Below are positions 12,901-25,228 of a stretch of DNA of 64,000 nt, in pieces. Under the pieces are notes generated by a model that was not told the DNA's origin, searched no databases, and saw only the letters and a program-made list of their open reading frames with translations. Position 1 is the stretch's first letter; each line of letters begins with the position of its first letter. Source of the stretch: Calamus simplicifolius (taxonomy: Eukaryota > Streptophyta > Magnoliopsida > Arecales > Arecaceae). The DNA is taken from contig UESW01004253.1 in assembly GCA_900491605.1 (NCBI GenBank), positions 112,186 through 176,185 of the forward strand, in the 5' to 3' direction. Position numbers and translations under genes: made by a program.

Positions 12901-14105
12901 CATATGCACACCTTTTATATAACATTCTGTTTAAATCACACCTTGTAAAAAACATGTTTTAACAAAACACCTTTCAGAAGATGGGTTCAGCTCTCTGAAA
13001 CATGCAAAAATCTGATTCTTGTGTATATTCCCAAGCAAAGTAATTATTCCACCTTATGATCTCCAGCTCTTGTCTCTGTGGGTTCATGTGCGTGCGTCCA
13101 TGCATGTGTGAAGTATTTAGTTATTTATGGAATAATCAAACTGAGTAATCATTCTTTTTGACTAATTCCTTCAGTTCAATCTGGTTAATATGTTAATATT
13201 GATTAGAAACCTGATAAATGATGAGTACAAAATCAATGTTCAATCAGGATCACGTCCTTTTGTTTTACTGCTGTCCAAAAAAGTGTCTAATCTCATCTTG
13301 AGAAATCTATGGTGTTTTGACTAGTTGGTCCTGATTGTAATATTTGCCAATAAATTGCGGTAAACAGTTCAAAACGAATAGCTCTGAAAATTATACTAGA
13401 GGGGAAGGTCACCACCCAGGCATGTGGCCCTTAAATGCTTTTGTAGATTATCTGGGACTATTTTTCTTTCATGGTGGGAATTTGTCAAGTTATATGCTGT
13501 CCTAGTCATTGTACTAATACACTATTTTGGCAAGATTCCTATTCAAGGTATCTAATCTGCTTGAAAAGTCTCTTTCATTGTGATATTATGCATATGTGCC
13601 AGGTCAGAAACGGACATAATGAATCTTGTGGAACGAAGAATATGGCATTCCATGGAAGAAGGGCACTTTGAGAACCTACCAGGAAGGGGAAGCCTCTCAA
13701 CCTTAGTACAAACCCCCATGCAGATCCTGCAGAAGACACCTTGTATAGAATCCTTTCCAGAAATGGTTGTGTCCCAGAGTGGGTTGAATTAAACAAGGAA
13801 ATTCGTTTAAGGATTGCAGAGTGGAGGTCAGCCTTGAAGAAAGCTTGGGCCAAAAGATCAAATCATGAAGATTCTGAATGGCTTGAGGTCTCCGAGGCAC
13901 TCAAGGCACAGATGCGCGACATCAATGATAAGGTGAGTCGATGAAGCAAACTCCCTGCTTCTTTAGGTTTGAGACCATAGGGTGAAGTCTACAAGATATT
14001 TCATGGAGTTAAATTTTGCAGGTTTTGCGTTACAATCTGATTGTGCCCTTTGGTCGTCAAATATTTGGACTCAAATGGGAGAAAGAAATAAATAAGTTGG
14101 AATAG
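9911..14105 (+). CDS. DNAJC28: DNAJC28-type DUF1992 protein, three exons with two frame breaks
   Basis: Exon 1 is about 9911-10160, exon 2 13603-13932 and exon 3 14022-14105 (stop TAG). Borders are GT/AG. Exon 2 reads SETDIMNLVERRIWHSMEEG, then a PGRG/KPLNL motif, NPHADPAEDTLYRIL and VPEWVELNKEIR. Exon 3 ends in NLIVPFGRQIFGLKWEKEINKLE. This is the conserved domain of plant 'DnaJ homolog subfamily C member 28'. The J domain itself is absent, as is usual for this plant group, and the molecular role is unknown. The Arg- and Ser-rich N-terminus could be an organelle-targeting peptide. Two breaks are seen. The ATG at 9911 is one frame off from SLRRLAGFLPYL and QKKLAHRLSSVIDAVNDRK later in exon 1. 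In exon 2 a G-run at 13686-13689 is one base short. The gene is therefore either recently dead or carries sequence errors. Confidence 0.75.
12406..12414 (+). promoter_or_regulatory. TATA box of the intronic inhibitor-like gene
   Basis: TATAAAAAG lies 53 bases before the ATG at 12459, a spacing that fits a core promoter with a short leader. It suggests that the now-broken gene was an independent unit and not a retrocopy. Confidence 0.45.
12459..12821 (+). pseudogene. PMEI/invertase-inhibitor-like gene remnant
   Basis: The ATG at 12459 opens a clear signal peptide (MKASLLLSSLLLF...) followed by SSFERICREAKR, then a stop. Other frames carry on the protein: DDYVFCVSAL, then NSAERTTSIQELAIPVIGHL, then ALGLVDILNNLREAIARIEA to a stop at 12819-12821. 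The pattern 'C x~10 C' after a signal peptide, an ELAI helix and a late amphipathic helix resembles plant invertase/pectin methylesterase inhibitors, which are secreted cell-wall proteins of about 150-180 aa. The middle of the domain is missing and at least two frameshifts are present. It sits on the same strand inside a DNAJC28 intron. Assignment is by pattern only. Confidence 0.5.
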
Positions 14106-14756
14106 CCTATTACAGACGCATCTTTTAGCCTATTTCTAAAAGATCGCATCACAGTGCCGCTTCATGACACATACAGGAATACATGAATGAATTGTGAAGT
14201 AGTGTAATATTTATGTTTTAGTGATTATGCTGCTATGAAAGCATTAATGCGATTTAGAGTGAACAATTTTGTGAGTTGTAAAAATGGCTGCACTGGCTGA
14301 TTGCTTCAAATGAAGAGATGCTTGTCACCAGTGTGAACAGGATTCTTTACAGCTATAGTCTTTAGATGACTTGGATTGTGATGGCTGCTTATTGTTCCAA
14401 AATTAAGATCCATTCAAAAAATACACGCTAAGGCAATATGTCTGGCAGATGGTTGGTCGACCAGATGAGTTATTTCTCTTTGTTGACAGTATGGGCGTGC
14501 CTATCACCTGTGAATGTAAATATATGCAAATACTCTGAACCATACATTCTTCTTTTGTCTAAATCCTAGTGTTTTTGTCAGGCTAAATATTCAAATTCAA
14601 GCAAATTCAATAAGAAACAAACGTCATGATTGATCTGTAATCAGTTCTAAAACAATTCTGAGTTGTAGTTTCTCATAATTTACATAGGCTTTGAGCCAAC
14701 ACTGCTCTTGTATTATTCGTAATGCTTGAGAACTTCACCATTCAAGATCTTTCTAG
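14106..14756. other. 3' flank of the DNAJC28-type gene
   Basis: AT-rich, with no gene recognised. It presumably includes the 3' UTR. Confidence 0.4.
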
Positions 14757-15723
14757 CAATGTTTTGAAAACCGGATCGGACAACGAACCGGCTTTACATT
14801 TGGGTTATGGGTTAATCGGTTTGATCGAATAAACCGGTTTGGTTGAACCGGATGATGTCATAATTAATTTTTAATTAATAATATTAAAATAATAACATAT
14901 AAATATTAAATTATAAAAAAATTTATTTGTTGTTATCCATGAAGGCATATTTTTACACAGCAAGCATTAAAAAATAAAAACTCATAAAACTTAAATCCAC
15001 TTGTTAAGATCACTGGGACTATCTCTATCGGTGCTTCTGCCTTCTCAATTTCATTCGCTCTTCAGTTTTATCTCTCCACTCCTCACATACGGATTATAAG
15101 CAAAGAAAATCACAAGAACTTATTTGTCTGTTTTCTTCATTCTATTTCCATATAACCAATAGTATCAGAAGACAAAAGAAAAAAAAGTAAAAGAAATCAA
15201 TAGACGAAGGCTTCTTGCTCTTCCAGAGACATGAGAAACAGAGAGAGAGAGAGAGCATAAAACAAGGAACAAGATAAAGTACAAAGTTGGGCAAAAAAAA
15301 ATACATGAGAAATAGAGAGAGAGAGAGAGAGAGCATAAAACAAGGAACAAGATAAAGTACAAAGTTGGGCAAAAAAAAAAAGAGTAAAAAATAATCAAAA
15401 GACAGTAGAGGAAAAAGCATTGGGATAAAAAAAATAAAAAAAAGAAGCATACCCGAGAGGAGAGGCAGAGGTAACGGCGGACAAAGGAAGACGAAGGGGC
15501 AGACTGTTTTAAAAACCGTAAAAAAATCTAACTCTAACTTTATTTTTTAAACCTAGAAGTTTAAAAACCGGGGTTGAACCGGTTTTTCAAAACCCGGCCG
15601 GTTCAATGGGTTTTCCGATTTTCACCGGGTCATAGAAAAGTTAGTTTTAATAATAAAATCGGACCGGACGGATGACCAATTTCCGGTTAGACTGGTTTAA
15701 CCGGTCCGGTTTTCAAAACAGTG
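14757..15723. mobile_element. Non-autonomous hAT-like element
   Basis: Ends are inverted copies: CAATGTTTTGAAAACCGG at the left, and the reverse complement of CACTGTTTTGAAAACCGG at the right. The 8-bp direct repeat CTTTCTAG flanks it (14749-14756 and 15724-15731). An 8-bp target duplication and ends starting with CA point to hAT. Both ends are rich in ACCGG motifs. The middle is AT-rich and holds a ~70-bp direct duplication (about 15230-15300 and 15303-15375), each copy with a GA run and 'aaaacaaggaacaagataaa'. No transposase. Confidence 0.65.
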
Positions 15724-15731
15724 CTTTCTAG

Positions 15732-16766
15732 CATTAATTCAATTTGAGAGCAGATGAATGATCAGCATACTTTCACACAGCATCATATTTTTGGGCAGCA
15801 CATGATAAATTCGGTGTCCATCTGGGGATGCACCGGCCTAGGTAAGCTTTAGATGACCTGTGCCAGGTCAATTGAGTGCAAGAGCCGCTCTCAAGTGCCG
15901 TTTGATGTCAGCTTTCAGTCCAACGTTTCCTAATGAATGAGCCAGAACCAACCTGTCACCCCGCCCTCACGCCACCAAACGAGCATAAATCCTGTTCCAG
16001 TTCTTTTGTGGACATTCTCGTATGATTCCACAAGATTGTGTATGTGTTGTCTTAAGGTTTACTCCTGACAATATCCAGATTTTCTTTCTTTTTGTTTTTC
16101 TTGAAAAAAAAAAGCAGCAAGATGACGGGTGTGTTATGCTATGGCAACAAAAGAAAACATGGGACTCGCACAACAGCAGGAGGTGTGCATTACATGGAGA
16201 ATATTACAATAGTAGCAGTTTAACATGAAAGACATTCCCCTTAATTGACATCCCAAAGTATTGGCGGCAAGATTGAGATGCGCTCATCTGTGGTAAATAT
16301 TGCAAAGTTTCTTATACTTCTATGTAGGATTTTTAAACTTTTAGGTCAATCTTTCAGATTTTTAAACTTTAGGTCAATGTCTAAGATTTTTAAACTTTAA
16401 GATGGACTACTATTAGTTAAATATTTTTATCTTTGTAAAAAAAAAAAAAAATTTAAATATGAATCAAATTAAATAACCGGTTAAGCGCAAATAAAACGCA
16501 TGATTCATAGCGTGCCTCAATATAAGTTGGTATACTGCGATATAAATTAAGTTGTAGGACTTGGTTATTTGGATGTCTTAATGAAAAGATCTAATAGCTA
16601 TTTTATTTTATGGTTTGGTTTCCTTTTCATTCTAATTTAATTCTAATACTCACTAATTCCTTGTATAAAGAGTTTCGGATTGTCAGCATTATTAAAAAGA
16701 TGGTTTGGCTTCAAGTTATGATTGGTACATATTTTTACATATTTTTTTAAACAACTTAATATGAAG
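15732..16766. other. Intergenic stretch
   Basis: No gene recognised. A small degenerate tandem repeat of about 27 bp with the core 'atttttaaacttt' lies at 16325-16405. Confidence 0.4.
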
Positions 16767-16869
16767 TTAGATATTAAATCTAATACAATCTATATCAAGG
16801 AGCTGCCAATGTAATATTTCGGATTCCTCTTCCACTCTACTCATTGCCACTGCAGAGAAATCAGAAATC

Positions 16870-17396
16870 ATATGAACAAATTTTGTTTGTGATACAAATA
16901 GAAAGGTAAGAAAATTGTCGACCCAAACAAGCAGGAAGGCATTGTGCGATCGTTCTCTTGGCAAAGGCGTCTTTTTGGCAAGTCTTCGCCCCTTTTGCTG
17001 ATCATGTCACGGTAGTAAGCATTGCTGTTCAAAAACTTTAATGAGGAAATATTATTGTTACTATATTAATGGTTCATTATCGTTCCTGTTAGTTTTTCAT
17101 GCGAACTTTCTTGGCCTATATTTGAAAACTTTCTGCGTTCTCTCTAGGTTGACAACTTCTACTCCCATATTTATCCCTGCGCAAAGAATAATTGAATTAA
17201 ACTGAGGTTATCAGTGCACAATACCCATTACAACTAACATCTGAATCCGGATACAGAGGCTGAGATTGGGAGGTATGTTGTGGAAGATAGGGGATGGGAG
17301 GTTTACAGAGTCCACCTTGGTGATTATTATTAGCTTGCAGCATCAAGGAACAAGATTGTGGAGGGAGTTACAAAGATTTTAAGGGGTTGGGACTAA
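16870..17396 (+). pseudogene. ACR9-like pseudogene, exons 5 and 6
   Basis: About 16873-16955 matches exon 5 of the left-hand ACR9 gene ('acaagcaggaaggca'). An internal deletion follows. Then comes the old exon end and donor region ('gtcttcgccccttttgctga', near 16981) and similar intron sequence ('ttaatgaggaaatatt'). The exon 6 copy is 17259-17396, exactly 138 bases as in the live gene, but has a TAG stop after HLGDYY. Exons 1-4 were not found. The pseudogene's 3' flank is split by the copia insertion and resumes at 33788. It cannot make an ACR protein. Confidence 0.85.
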
Positions 17397-17562
17397 TTTG
17401 CATAGACTCTTTCTCTTTGTCAGGCATTTGAGAGTAAAGGGATTCACAGAGAATCTTCGACAGCAAAAAGCCATTTTCAGCACATTTATTGTACAGTCTA
17501 CTCCATGCTGTATATTTTTCTACCTCCTATCTATATATATTCGGATCAAAGAGTGAGCCAAC

Positions 17563-18043
17563 TGTTAGATTTTTTAATCCAATATTTGGCTTATATGTGA
17601 AATAATTATGTGTTGCGGACTGTCAAATAAGGTTAAGCCCAATTAAAAGTGATCAGCTAAGGTTTCAGTGATTTAGGCTTTAATGTATCTAATTAAGTGT
17701 GGCTCTTTAATGTGTAGAGACCTAAAGGATTATTTCTATTTTTATGATAGGCTAAAATAGAAATACCAAAGGATAATGATGAAATTATCTATATATAGCG
17801 GTTACGGTTATGGTCCCTGGATCGCACGTACGATTTCTTCTCTGAATCCCATCATCAGAAAGAATAGCTAGAGAAAATTTTAAAGGGCTCTCTAGGAGTA
17901 CGTGTTGATCTTGAAGGCCAACCAAGTATGGATTCAGGTACGCTTCCGTTTGTCAATTATGGATTCTTGATGATTAAACATGAATGATTCTTGGGCTTCA
18001 TGGTGATGGTCTTCACCAAAAGGTTCGGATCTTATTTCCAACA
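17563..18043 (+). repeat. 5' LTR of the outer copia element
   Basis: Starts TGTTAGATTT and ends TTTCCAACA, the usual TG...CA. A TATA box (CTATATATAG) is at 17789-17798, so transcription should start about 25-35 bases later. The transcribed part includes an ATG at 17928 followed by a strong splice donor (CAG|GTACGC at 17937/17938). Confidence 0.9.
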
Positions 18044-20195
18044 ATTGGTATCAGAGCCCTATTCATATTGAATCGTTGAGAAAATTTTTGGTTATATGTA
18101 TTGATATTCGTATTTGTGCATATAACTTCTTTGGTTTTATTCAGTATGATATGTTTAATATCTGTAGATCTAGATTTTTAAATAAAATAAAGGTCATAGT
18201 GCATCAAAACTTTATTTTCAAGAGCGAAAATATTCGCTGCATCATGAAACCAGTCTCACGATCCGGAGATAAAGTTTTTCATCTGATGAGATAAAGTTTA
18301 ATTACGGGTAAAATCAAATCTGTATTTAATTTAATTTTAATAAAGGATCGCGTGAGGGAATGTGAGTCTGCATATAATCGCTTTCCTCTCGTGTCATATG
18401 AGGTTTTCACGGCTTTGTTCCATGAAAATTATATGATATATCTCGGCAACAGTATGAAGTTTCACGAGAAAAAAAAGGAATATTACAAAATAAATAAATA
18501 AATACCTGGGATTGAGTAGATTACAAGCTGCACATTCGGTTCTCGCCAATTTTTCTGGTAAAATTGAACGAGCAGTGGAGTCCAGCTTTGCCTTTGGCTA
18601 TTTTTATAACCGAATCCTCCTTACAAAATTTGATGGGTTGCCTTGAGTTCCTTTAAATCAGACGGAATCCTAGAATGCTAGTATATCCGTTGAAAATCTG
18701 GCCGTTTGTTTTTTTTTTTTTGTGAATTCGGAAATTCCATGGGGCGTTGGGCTATGGACCCTTCGAGTTTCATGTGAATAAAAAGAATCGGATGTGAATC
18801 TAGATGAAAATCTAGAAAATCTTTTCGAAAATCTGATGGTCGGATAAAAAAATATTGAGGGAATAACAATGGGGCATTGGAGTTGTGTGAAGAGTTAAGA
18901 TTGCAATTAACCGCTTTATGGCCTCTCGCAACTTTTTCGGCTTTTAGCGCGTCACAAAGGAACGGCTGGTTTCCGGGCTTTAGCGTCTCACACACGAACG
19001 ACTGGTAGGAATTTTTTTTGGATACCATGCCTCCACTATTCCGTGGGTCTTAGGTATGGCACCAAAGGGGAGCATTTAATGCATAGAATCTTATTTAATG
19101 CATGGCATTTAATGCATGGAAGGGGATAACATTTATGAATAATTAATGCATGAATTTTAGATCGGTTCATGCCTTTGGCAATATTTTCGGGCTTTTATTA
19201 AAAATTATTATTTTTAATTTTGTAAGCATGAGCAACCTCCTTCTATATGGTTTAATTGGTTCCATAAAGTAAAGCTTTATATTATTTTTCTGTTATAAAG
19301 ATTAAGTTGGAACCACGAAATAACATATCGTTAATTTTAAAGAGGTTTAATCAAATTTAAATTAATGGTATTTTTATGCCTAATAAATTTGTCTATCGTT
19401 CGAAATTGAACTAATTGAAATAAGATATCACCAAAGTGACCTCTCTTGTGTAGATGGTTCGTGAAGGATGTTGGATGTTGTATATGTGTATGTTTCATGC
19501 GGGTATTAATCGGCCCAAAGGAAGGTTAATGCTTGGCCGAACTACACATATGTGTGATAGTAAACACGTAACGATTATAAGGATTTACATGTAAGTAATA
19601 AGTCGATCCAAAGATAGATTTATTATTTGACATGCATTATTGTTAGTGTTTGATCATTACAACAAGAGTACCACTCGCAGTTAATATTACTGTCCAAAGA
19701 CTTGATATTAATGTTGCACTGGTATCTTGAGATGAGATTTACCATTATTTGAATTTATTGATATTTGGTGTTAATTATTTATATGAGCATGTTATTTATG
19801 TATTGCTTTTATTTTACAGCTAAAGTTGCTACTATTTCTGCTAACCTCAATTCAGTGCCGATCCTTAATGATAATAACTTCAAGGGCAGGGATAAAGGCA
19901 AGAAAATAAAGAATAGCAAAGAAGAAACAAAATCAGGATAAAGACAGTTGTTTCTTTGGTAATAAGTCTAGACACATTAAAAAGGAATGTTTCAAATTTC
20001 ATGCATGGCATGAAAGAAAGGTACATTTCTTAATATGTCTGTTCTGAAGTAATATAGCTTTAGTACCTAGAAACATTTGGTGGTTAGATTCTGGTGCTAC
20101 TACTAACATCAATGTTTCAATGGAGGGTTGCCTAAGCTACCGAAGGCCAACTGATGCTGAAAGACGCATTTATACGGAAGATGGCAAGTCGGTAG
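17928..20195 (+). pseudogene. Spliced gag start, decayed gag and first half of protease (outer copia)
   Basis: The ATG at 17928 in the LTR codes MDS plus one base. The putative intron 17938-19819 ends in a strong acceptor (TTTTATTTTACAG). The exon from 19820 restores the frame and reads AKVATISANLNSVPILND, a copia Gag N-terminus, after which the body is deleted. A zinc-knuckle relic (SRHIKKECFKFHAW, first cysteine pair damaged) is near 19970. The protease motif WWLDSGAT is near 20080. The nested element cuts the protease at 20195. The unspliced frame from 17928 stops after 19 codons, which supports splicing. Splicing is inferred, not shown. Confidence 0.6.
18046..18057 (+). other. Primer-binding site of the outer copia element
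   Basis: TGGTATCAGAGC two bases after the LTR. This is the common plant copia site, complementary to the initiator tRNA-Met 3' region, where minus-strand DNA synthesis begins. Confidence 0.9.
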
Positions 20196-22203
20196 TGTAG
20201 GGAGAAATAGTCTTCGAGGCATGCATATTTTTAAAAATTGATAACTATTATCATTGCGGAAATTTAAAGATTACATATTAATCTATCTAATATGCATCAA
20301 GATCATATCTTTGCCTATATATTCAGGGTTGTTTGATCTAAAATATGCATATAAAAACATCAAGATCATATCTTGATCTTCAAGATGACTAGTCACACTA
20401 TTATCTTGAAGCCTGCCTTAAGATCTAGGGATCAAATCACTTACCTTAAGAATAGTAGGTAAATCCTTATTGCTCTGCAGCCGTTCAATCGTCCGGCCTC
20501 TAGTATTGTCCATGCGAAGCCCCGAATGATCAGATTTCTGGGAGTGCTAGCTCGCGGAAAAATAGCTTTGCTGATCTTGAATCCTCTCACTTGAATCTTC
20601 CTCCAAGATCCACCAGGCTTCGCTAACACCAGAATCACCAGGATTTTCTATTCTAACATTTTAGAATTACAATCCACGACAATTTAGAATTACAATCCAT
20701 GATAAATCGTGTATTGTTGTTCTATTTTTGTTCTGTGTTCTCTGGTGAGGGAATTCCCTCTATTTATAGTCTAGATTTAGCCTTGATATTTAATTCTGAC
20801 ATTTAAGAATCCATCGTTTGGCAAAAGCGAAGAGACACCGAAGGTGCGGTGCTTGGTTTAATTCCGACGTTCGGAGAAAACCAAGGAGTCGCGGCGTTTG
20901 GTTTAGTTCCGTCGTTCAGAGAAAACCAAAGAGACGAGGGATAAATCCGATGTTCGGTAAATAAATGTCATGCATTAAATTCTATCTCATGAGATAAGAT
21001 TTTAGCCATCTCATCATATGATATCCATATTTGAGAGGTTTGGGTTCTGATCTGAATTTATTTGACTTAACCCACATAGATCATGGTCCAAGCCCAAATA
21101 AAATTTGGCTAGTCCTGAATCTATTTAAATTCAAATCAAGTCTAATTTCAAATCAATGTTTGAAATTGACTTGTCCTTCTAATAGACTTAAACCAAATTA
21201 AATCTTATTCAATTGTACTTAACCCAATTGAGATAATTCAATCAATCAAATTGATTAATTAAATCATATACGATTCTTAATCGTTGATCAGCAAATAGAT
21301 CATCCTACGAAACTTCTATGCGTGTGACTCTCTAGGTTCGAACCTAAGCCGGTAGCATAGAAATAACTTTCTATACTAATCGATATGCCCATCTAGCAAT
21401 GGAACCCGATGTCCGGATAGGTTGAAGAGTTGCCGAGCAAACTCCAAGAACCCTAAGAAACAGTTACCGTATAATTCATCCTCTTGACCACAAATGCTAA
21501 GGATGGCTTAAGAGCCTGTCAACTCTAAATAGCAAATCCATAAAGTGATTTCAACTTTAGTGATCATGTGACTTTCACATGAAGTGCCTTGGCCAAGGTC
21601 TTGCTAAATTGAAACACAAGCATTTCTCCTTTTAATGGGATAGGTCAAATTCCATCTTGATCCACAACTGACTACCACAAGTACTTGACTGCACCTAGTA
21701 ACCTTTCGTAGCTGGATTAGAAATCCAGGTGGTCCGGCACCTAAGTACAATGAGTTGCTTGTAAACCACTGGTTGTGATCTTCAGGTCTGAAGGATACTT
21801 ATACCTATATCTTCTCGGATTAACTCTTGACAGCAGAGTATCCGGAAATGAGTCACGTTAGGTGAAATGTACTCCTACACTTTCACCTGTATGTCATACC
21901 AGTGTCTCTACACTCCTTGGTTAAGAGGATAACCAACAAATATGATATACAACGTCCTATAATTGATAGTACTATGGCCCTGTCATAGTATATCATTTGG
22001 TTGTGAACTCTTTTAAGGACCTTCAAAGATAAATCCTCCTTTATCGTGAGGAAGATCCTAAGGGCTTCATTACTTTCAAGAGTATTAAGAAGATGTTCTT
22101 GTAATAAATAAACTGCCAAATAACTTTTATTAATATATCAATTTTATACAATTTACATCAGCACAATCATCAAATGATTGGCTTTAGGATACAATTCCCA
22201 ACA
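20196..22203 (-). repeat. 3' LTR of the nested copia element
   Basis: Plus-strand ends are TGTAGGGAGA and TTCCCAACA. It matches 27801-29804 with few differences. The reversed polypurine tract AACTCCCACT (22204-22213) adjoins it on the inside, confirming that this is the 3' LTR of a minus-strand element. A short minus-strand frame at 20441-20638 and others here are not genes. Confidence 0.9.
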
Positions 22204-22217
22204 AACTCCCACTTAGC

Positions 22218-23780
22218 CTAAAGCCACTCATTACAGTATCTAATACCCATCTTCAACTTATAGTTGTCAAACTCCTTGATGCTGAGTGCTTTAGTAAATG
22301 GGTCACCTAGGTTTTCCTTTCCATCAATCTTCTGAAGATTTATGTCACCTTGGTCTACTATCTCTCGAATAAGATGAAACCGGCGCAATATGTGCTTGGT
22401 GCGCTGATGTGCTCGTGGTTCCTTTGCTTGAGCTATGGCACCAGTGCTGTCACTGTATAACATGACTGGTTCATCTATGGAAGGTGTCACTCCAAGCTCG
22501 GAGATGAACTTTCGCAGCCACACAGCTTCTTTCGCAGCATCTGATGCAGCGATGTACTCTGCCTCGCACACCGAATCTGCCACTGTATATTGCTTGGAAC
22601 TTTTTCAGTAAACAGCTCTACCATTTAGGATAAACACGAAACCCGATACACTTTTGCTATCATCATGATCTGATTGAAAACTAGAATCAGTATATCCAAC
22701 AAGTTTCAAATCAGACTCTCCATAGACTAACCACTGGTCCTTAGTATTTCTTAAATACTTAAGGATTGTCTTAACAACTTGCCAGTGTTTTTCTCCTGGA
22801 TCAGATTGGTATCTACTCACTACTCCTAGTGAGTATGCCACATCTGGTCTTGTACATGTCATGGTGTACATAATCAATCCTACTGCCGAAGCATATGGAA
22901 TTCGACTCATACGTTCTCTTTCATTAGGAGTTGTCGGACAATCCTTCTTAGAAAGATGAATTCCATGGCCTATCGGAAGATAGCCTTTCTTGGAATTCTC
23001 CATGCTAAACCTCTTTAGCACTGTATCAATGTACGTAGATTGGGATAAACCTAGCATCCTCTTAGATCTATCTCTATAGATCTTCATCCCTAGGATGTAT
23101 GATGCTTCTTCCAGATCTTTCATGGAGAATTGTGATGATAACCATGTCTTTATTCCTTGTAATGCAGGGATATCATTCCCGATTAAGAGAATATCATCCA
23201 CATATAACACAAAAAATACAATAACAGAATCGTTAGCCCATTTATAAATGCAAGGTTCTTCTTTATTCTTAATAAAGCCATAAGATTTGATCACTTTATC
23301 AAATCGTATGTTCCAACTCCTTAATGCTTGCTTAAGTCCATAAATAGACTTCTGTAGCCTGCACACTTTAGACTCGTCTTCAGATATAAAACCTTCAGGC
23401 TGTATCATATACACCTGTTCTTCTAAATCACCATTTAGAAAAGCGGTTTTAACATCCATCTGCCAAATCTCATAATCGAAGTGTGCTGCTATAGCTAGCA
23501 TAATCCGAATAGATTTCAGCATTGCCACAGGAGAAAACGTTTCGTCATAGTCAATACCATAACGTTGACGATACCCCTTGGCAACCAGACGTGCTTTATA
23601 GGTCTCTACCTTTCCATCTGCGCCTCTTTTCCTCTTGAAAACCCATTTACACCCTATGGGTTTTATCCCTTCGGTGGGTCAACTAATGTCCATACATTAT
23701 TGTCCTTCATGGAATCAAGTTCGGATTTCATGGCATCAAGCCATTTATTAGAGTCAGTCCTTTGCATAGCATCCATATAG
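22218..23780 (-). pseudogene. Reverse transcriptase-RNase H (nested copia)
   Basis: Reading leftward, QMDVKTAFLNGDLEEQVYM, the catalytic YVDDILL and the IPYASAVG/CTRPDVAYSLG motifs mark a copia reverse transcriptase. RNase H follows, with GYTDSSFQSD, ADSVCEAEYIAAS and KHILRRFHLIRE. A TGA after GRAVY (near 22604) splits RT from RNase H, probably a former Trp codon. Another frame break lies near 23530-23660. Otherwise well kept. Confidence 0.88.
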
Positions 23781-25228
23781 GTGATCGGATCCTCGTTGTT
23801 CTCATCGAGTTCAACAGGATCATCGTTCTGGACCAAGAAACCCAAGTATCTGTCCGGTTGATGTGGTACTCTACCAGATCGCCTTAATGGTGCATCTAAA
23901 ATGGGTTTTGAGTTTGATCTAATCAACTCAGATTCTAGGGGTTCACTGGTTTGTGTTGTTCCTTCTACTTGATGAACTTCCTCAAGTTCAACATTAGAGC
24001 TATTTGTTCCTTCACTAAGGAACTCCTTTTCAAGAAAAACTGCTCTATTACTAATGAACAACTTTTGTTCTTCAGTATTGTAGAAGTAATATCCTTTTGT
24101 TTCTTTCGGATAGCCGATGAAAAAACATTTGTCAGATTTGGGTTCAAGTTTGTCTGATTTTGCACGTTTCACATAAGCCGGACACCCCCAGACTCTCAGA
24201 TAGGTAATAACCGGTTTATGTCCATACCACATCTCATGTGGAGTTTTAGAAACAGACTTACTTGGAACCTTATTAAGAATATGACAAGCTGATTCTAATG
24301 CGTATCCCCAAAATGATATTGGCAAGCTTGCAAAACCCATCATGGACCGAACCATGTCTAACAGAGTTCGATTCCTTCTTTCCGACACACCGTTATGTTG
24401 CGGTGTTCCAGGAGGAGTCCATTGGGAGAGAATCTCATTCTCCTTAAATATGTCACAAATTCATTGGAAAGGTATTCGCCTCCTCATCTGATCGAAGGGT
24501 CTTAATACATTTTTCTATTTGTTTTTCTACTTCTTTATGATATAGTTTGAACATTTCAAACGATTCAGATTTATGTCGCATAAGATAGACATAACCGAAC
24601 CTAGAAAGGTCGTCTGTAAAAGTAATGAAGTAGTAGTATCCACCTTTGGCACAAGTGCTCATTGGTCCACATACATCAGTATGTACTAGACCCAATAGCT
24701 CTTTGGCTCTTTCACCTTTTCCAGTAAAAGATGACTTGGTCATTTTACCAAGAAGACATGATTCACAGGTAGTTAATGATTCACAATCATCAACTCGAAG
24801 GATGCCCTCCTGAGTTAACCTGTTTAATCTGTTCTTGTTGATATGACCCAGCCGATGGTGCCAAAGATAAATATCTGTGACATCAGTTGTTCTAGGGCGC
24901 TTACTTGATTGTACACTACATTCACAGGCTGTGATAATATATAAATGCCATTAGATAAATGCCCAGTCATTACAGTGACTCCATTCATAATGATATTCAA
25001 AGTAACATCCTTTATTGAAATTTCATAAATACTTTTGGCCAGAAGGCCTACAGAAATTACGTTCAATAAGAACGTTGGGCAAAAATGACAATCATTTAGT
25101 ATAATGACATTTCTATTGAAAACTATTTCAAGAACTCCTAATGCCAGTACTGGAACTAATCTTCCATCGCCGACATTAAGGAATCTTTCATTGTCCTCAA
25201 ATCTTCTAGTGACCTGTAGTCCCTGCAA
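23781..25228 (-). pseudogene. Protease end and integrase (nested copia)
   Basis: The zinc-binding HHCC region (RLGHINKNRL ... CESCLLGK, rightward of 24743) is followed by HTDVCGP and FTDDLSRFGY, two of the catalytic acidic positions. The third (normally in a GGEY motif) lies in RSDEEANTF, where a small deletion shifted the frame. The C-terminal core SERRNRTLLDMVRSMM and the GKP-type HKPVITYLRVWGCPAY motif follow. Frame breaks are near 24450-24480, 24390-24420 and 24824. Confidence 0.85.

Larger units (their letters stand above)
10161..13602 (+). other. Intron 1 of the DNAJC28-type gene
   Basis: A 3.4-kb AT-rich intron. Its first ~450 bases (about 10280-10640) recur near 36766-37190, for example 'aattttcgagtgaa' and 'ttttgatgatcaactgg'. 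It contains a separate broken gene at 12459-12821. Nothing else was recognised. Confidence 0.6.

Noticed and set aside
21883..22119. Minus-strand 78-aa frame in the nested copia LTR
   Set aside because: Lies in LTR sequence; the matching LTR at 29500-29720 carries changes and the product resembles nothing.
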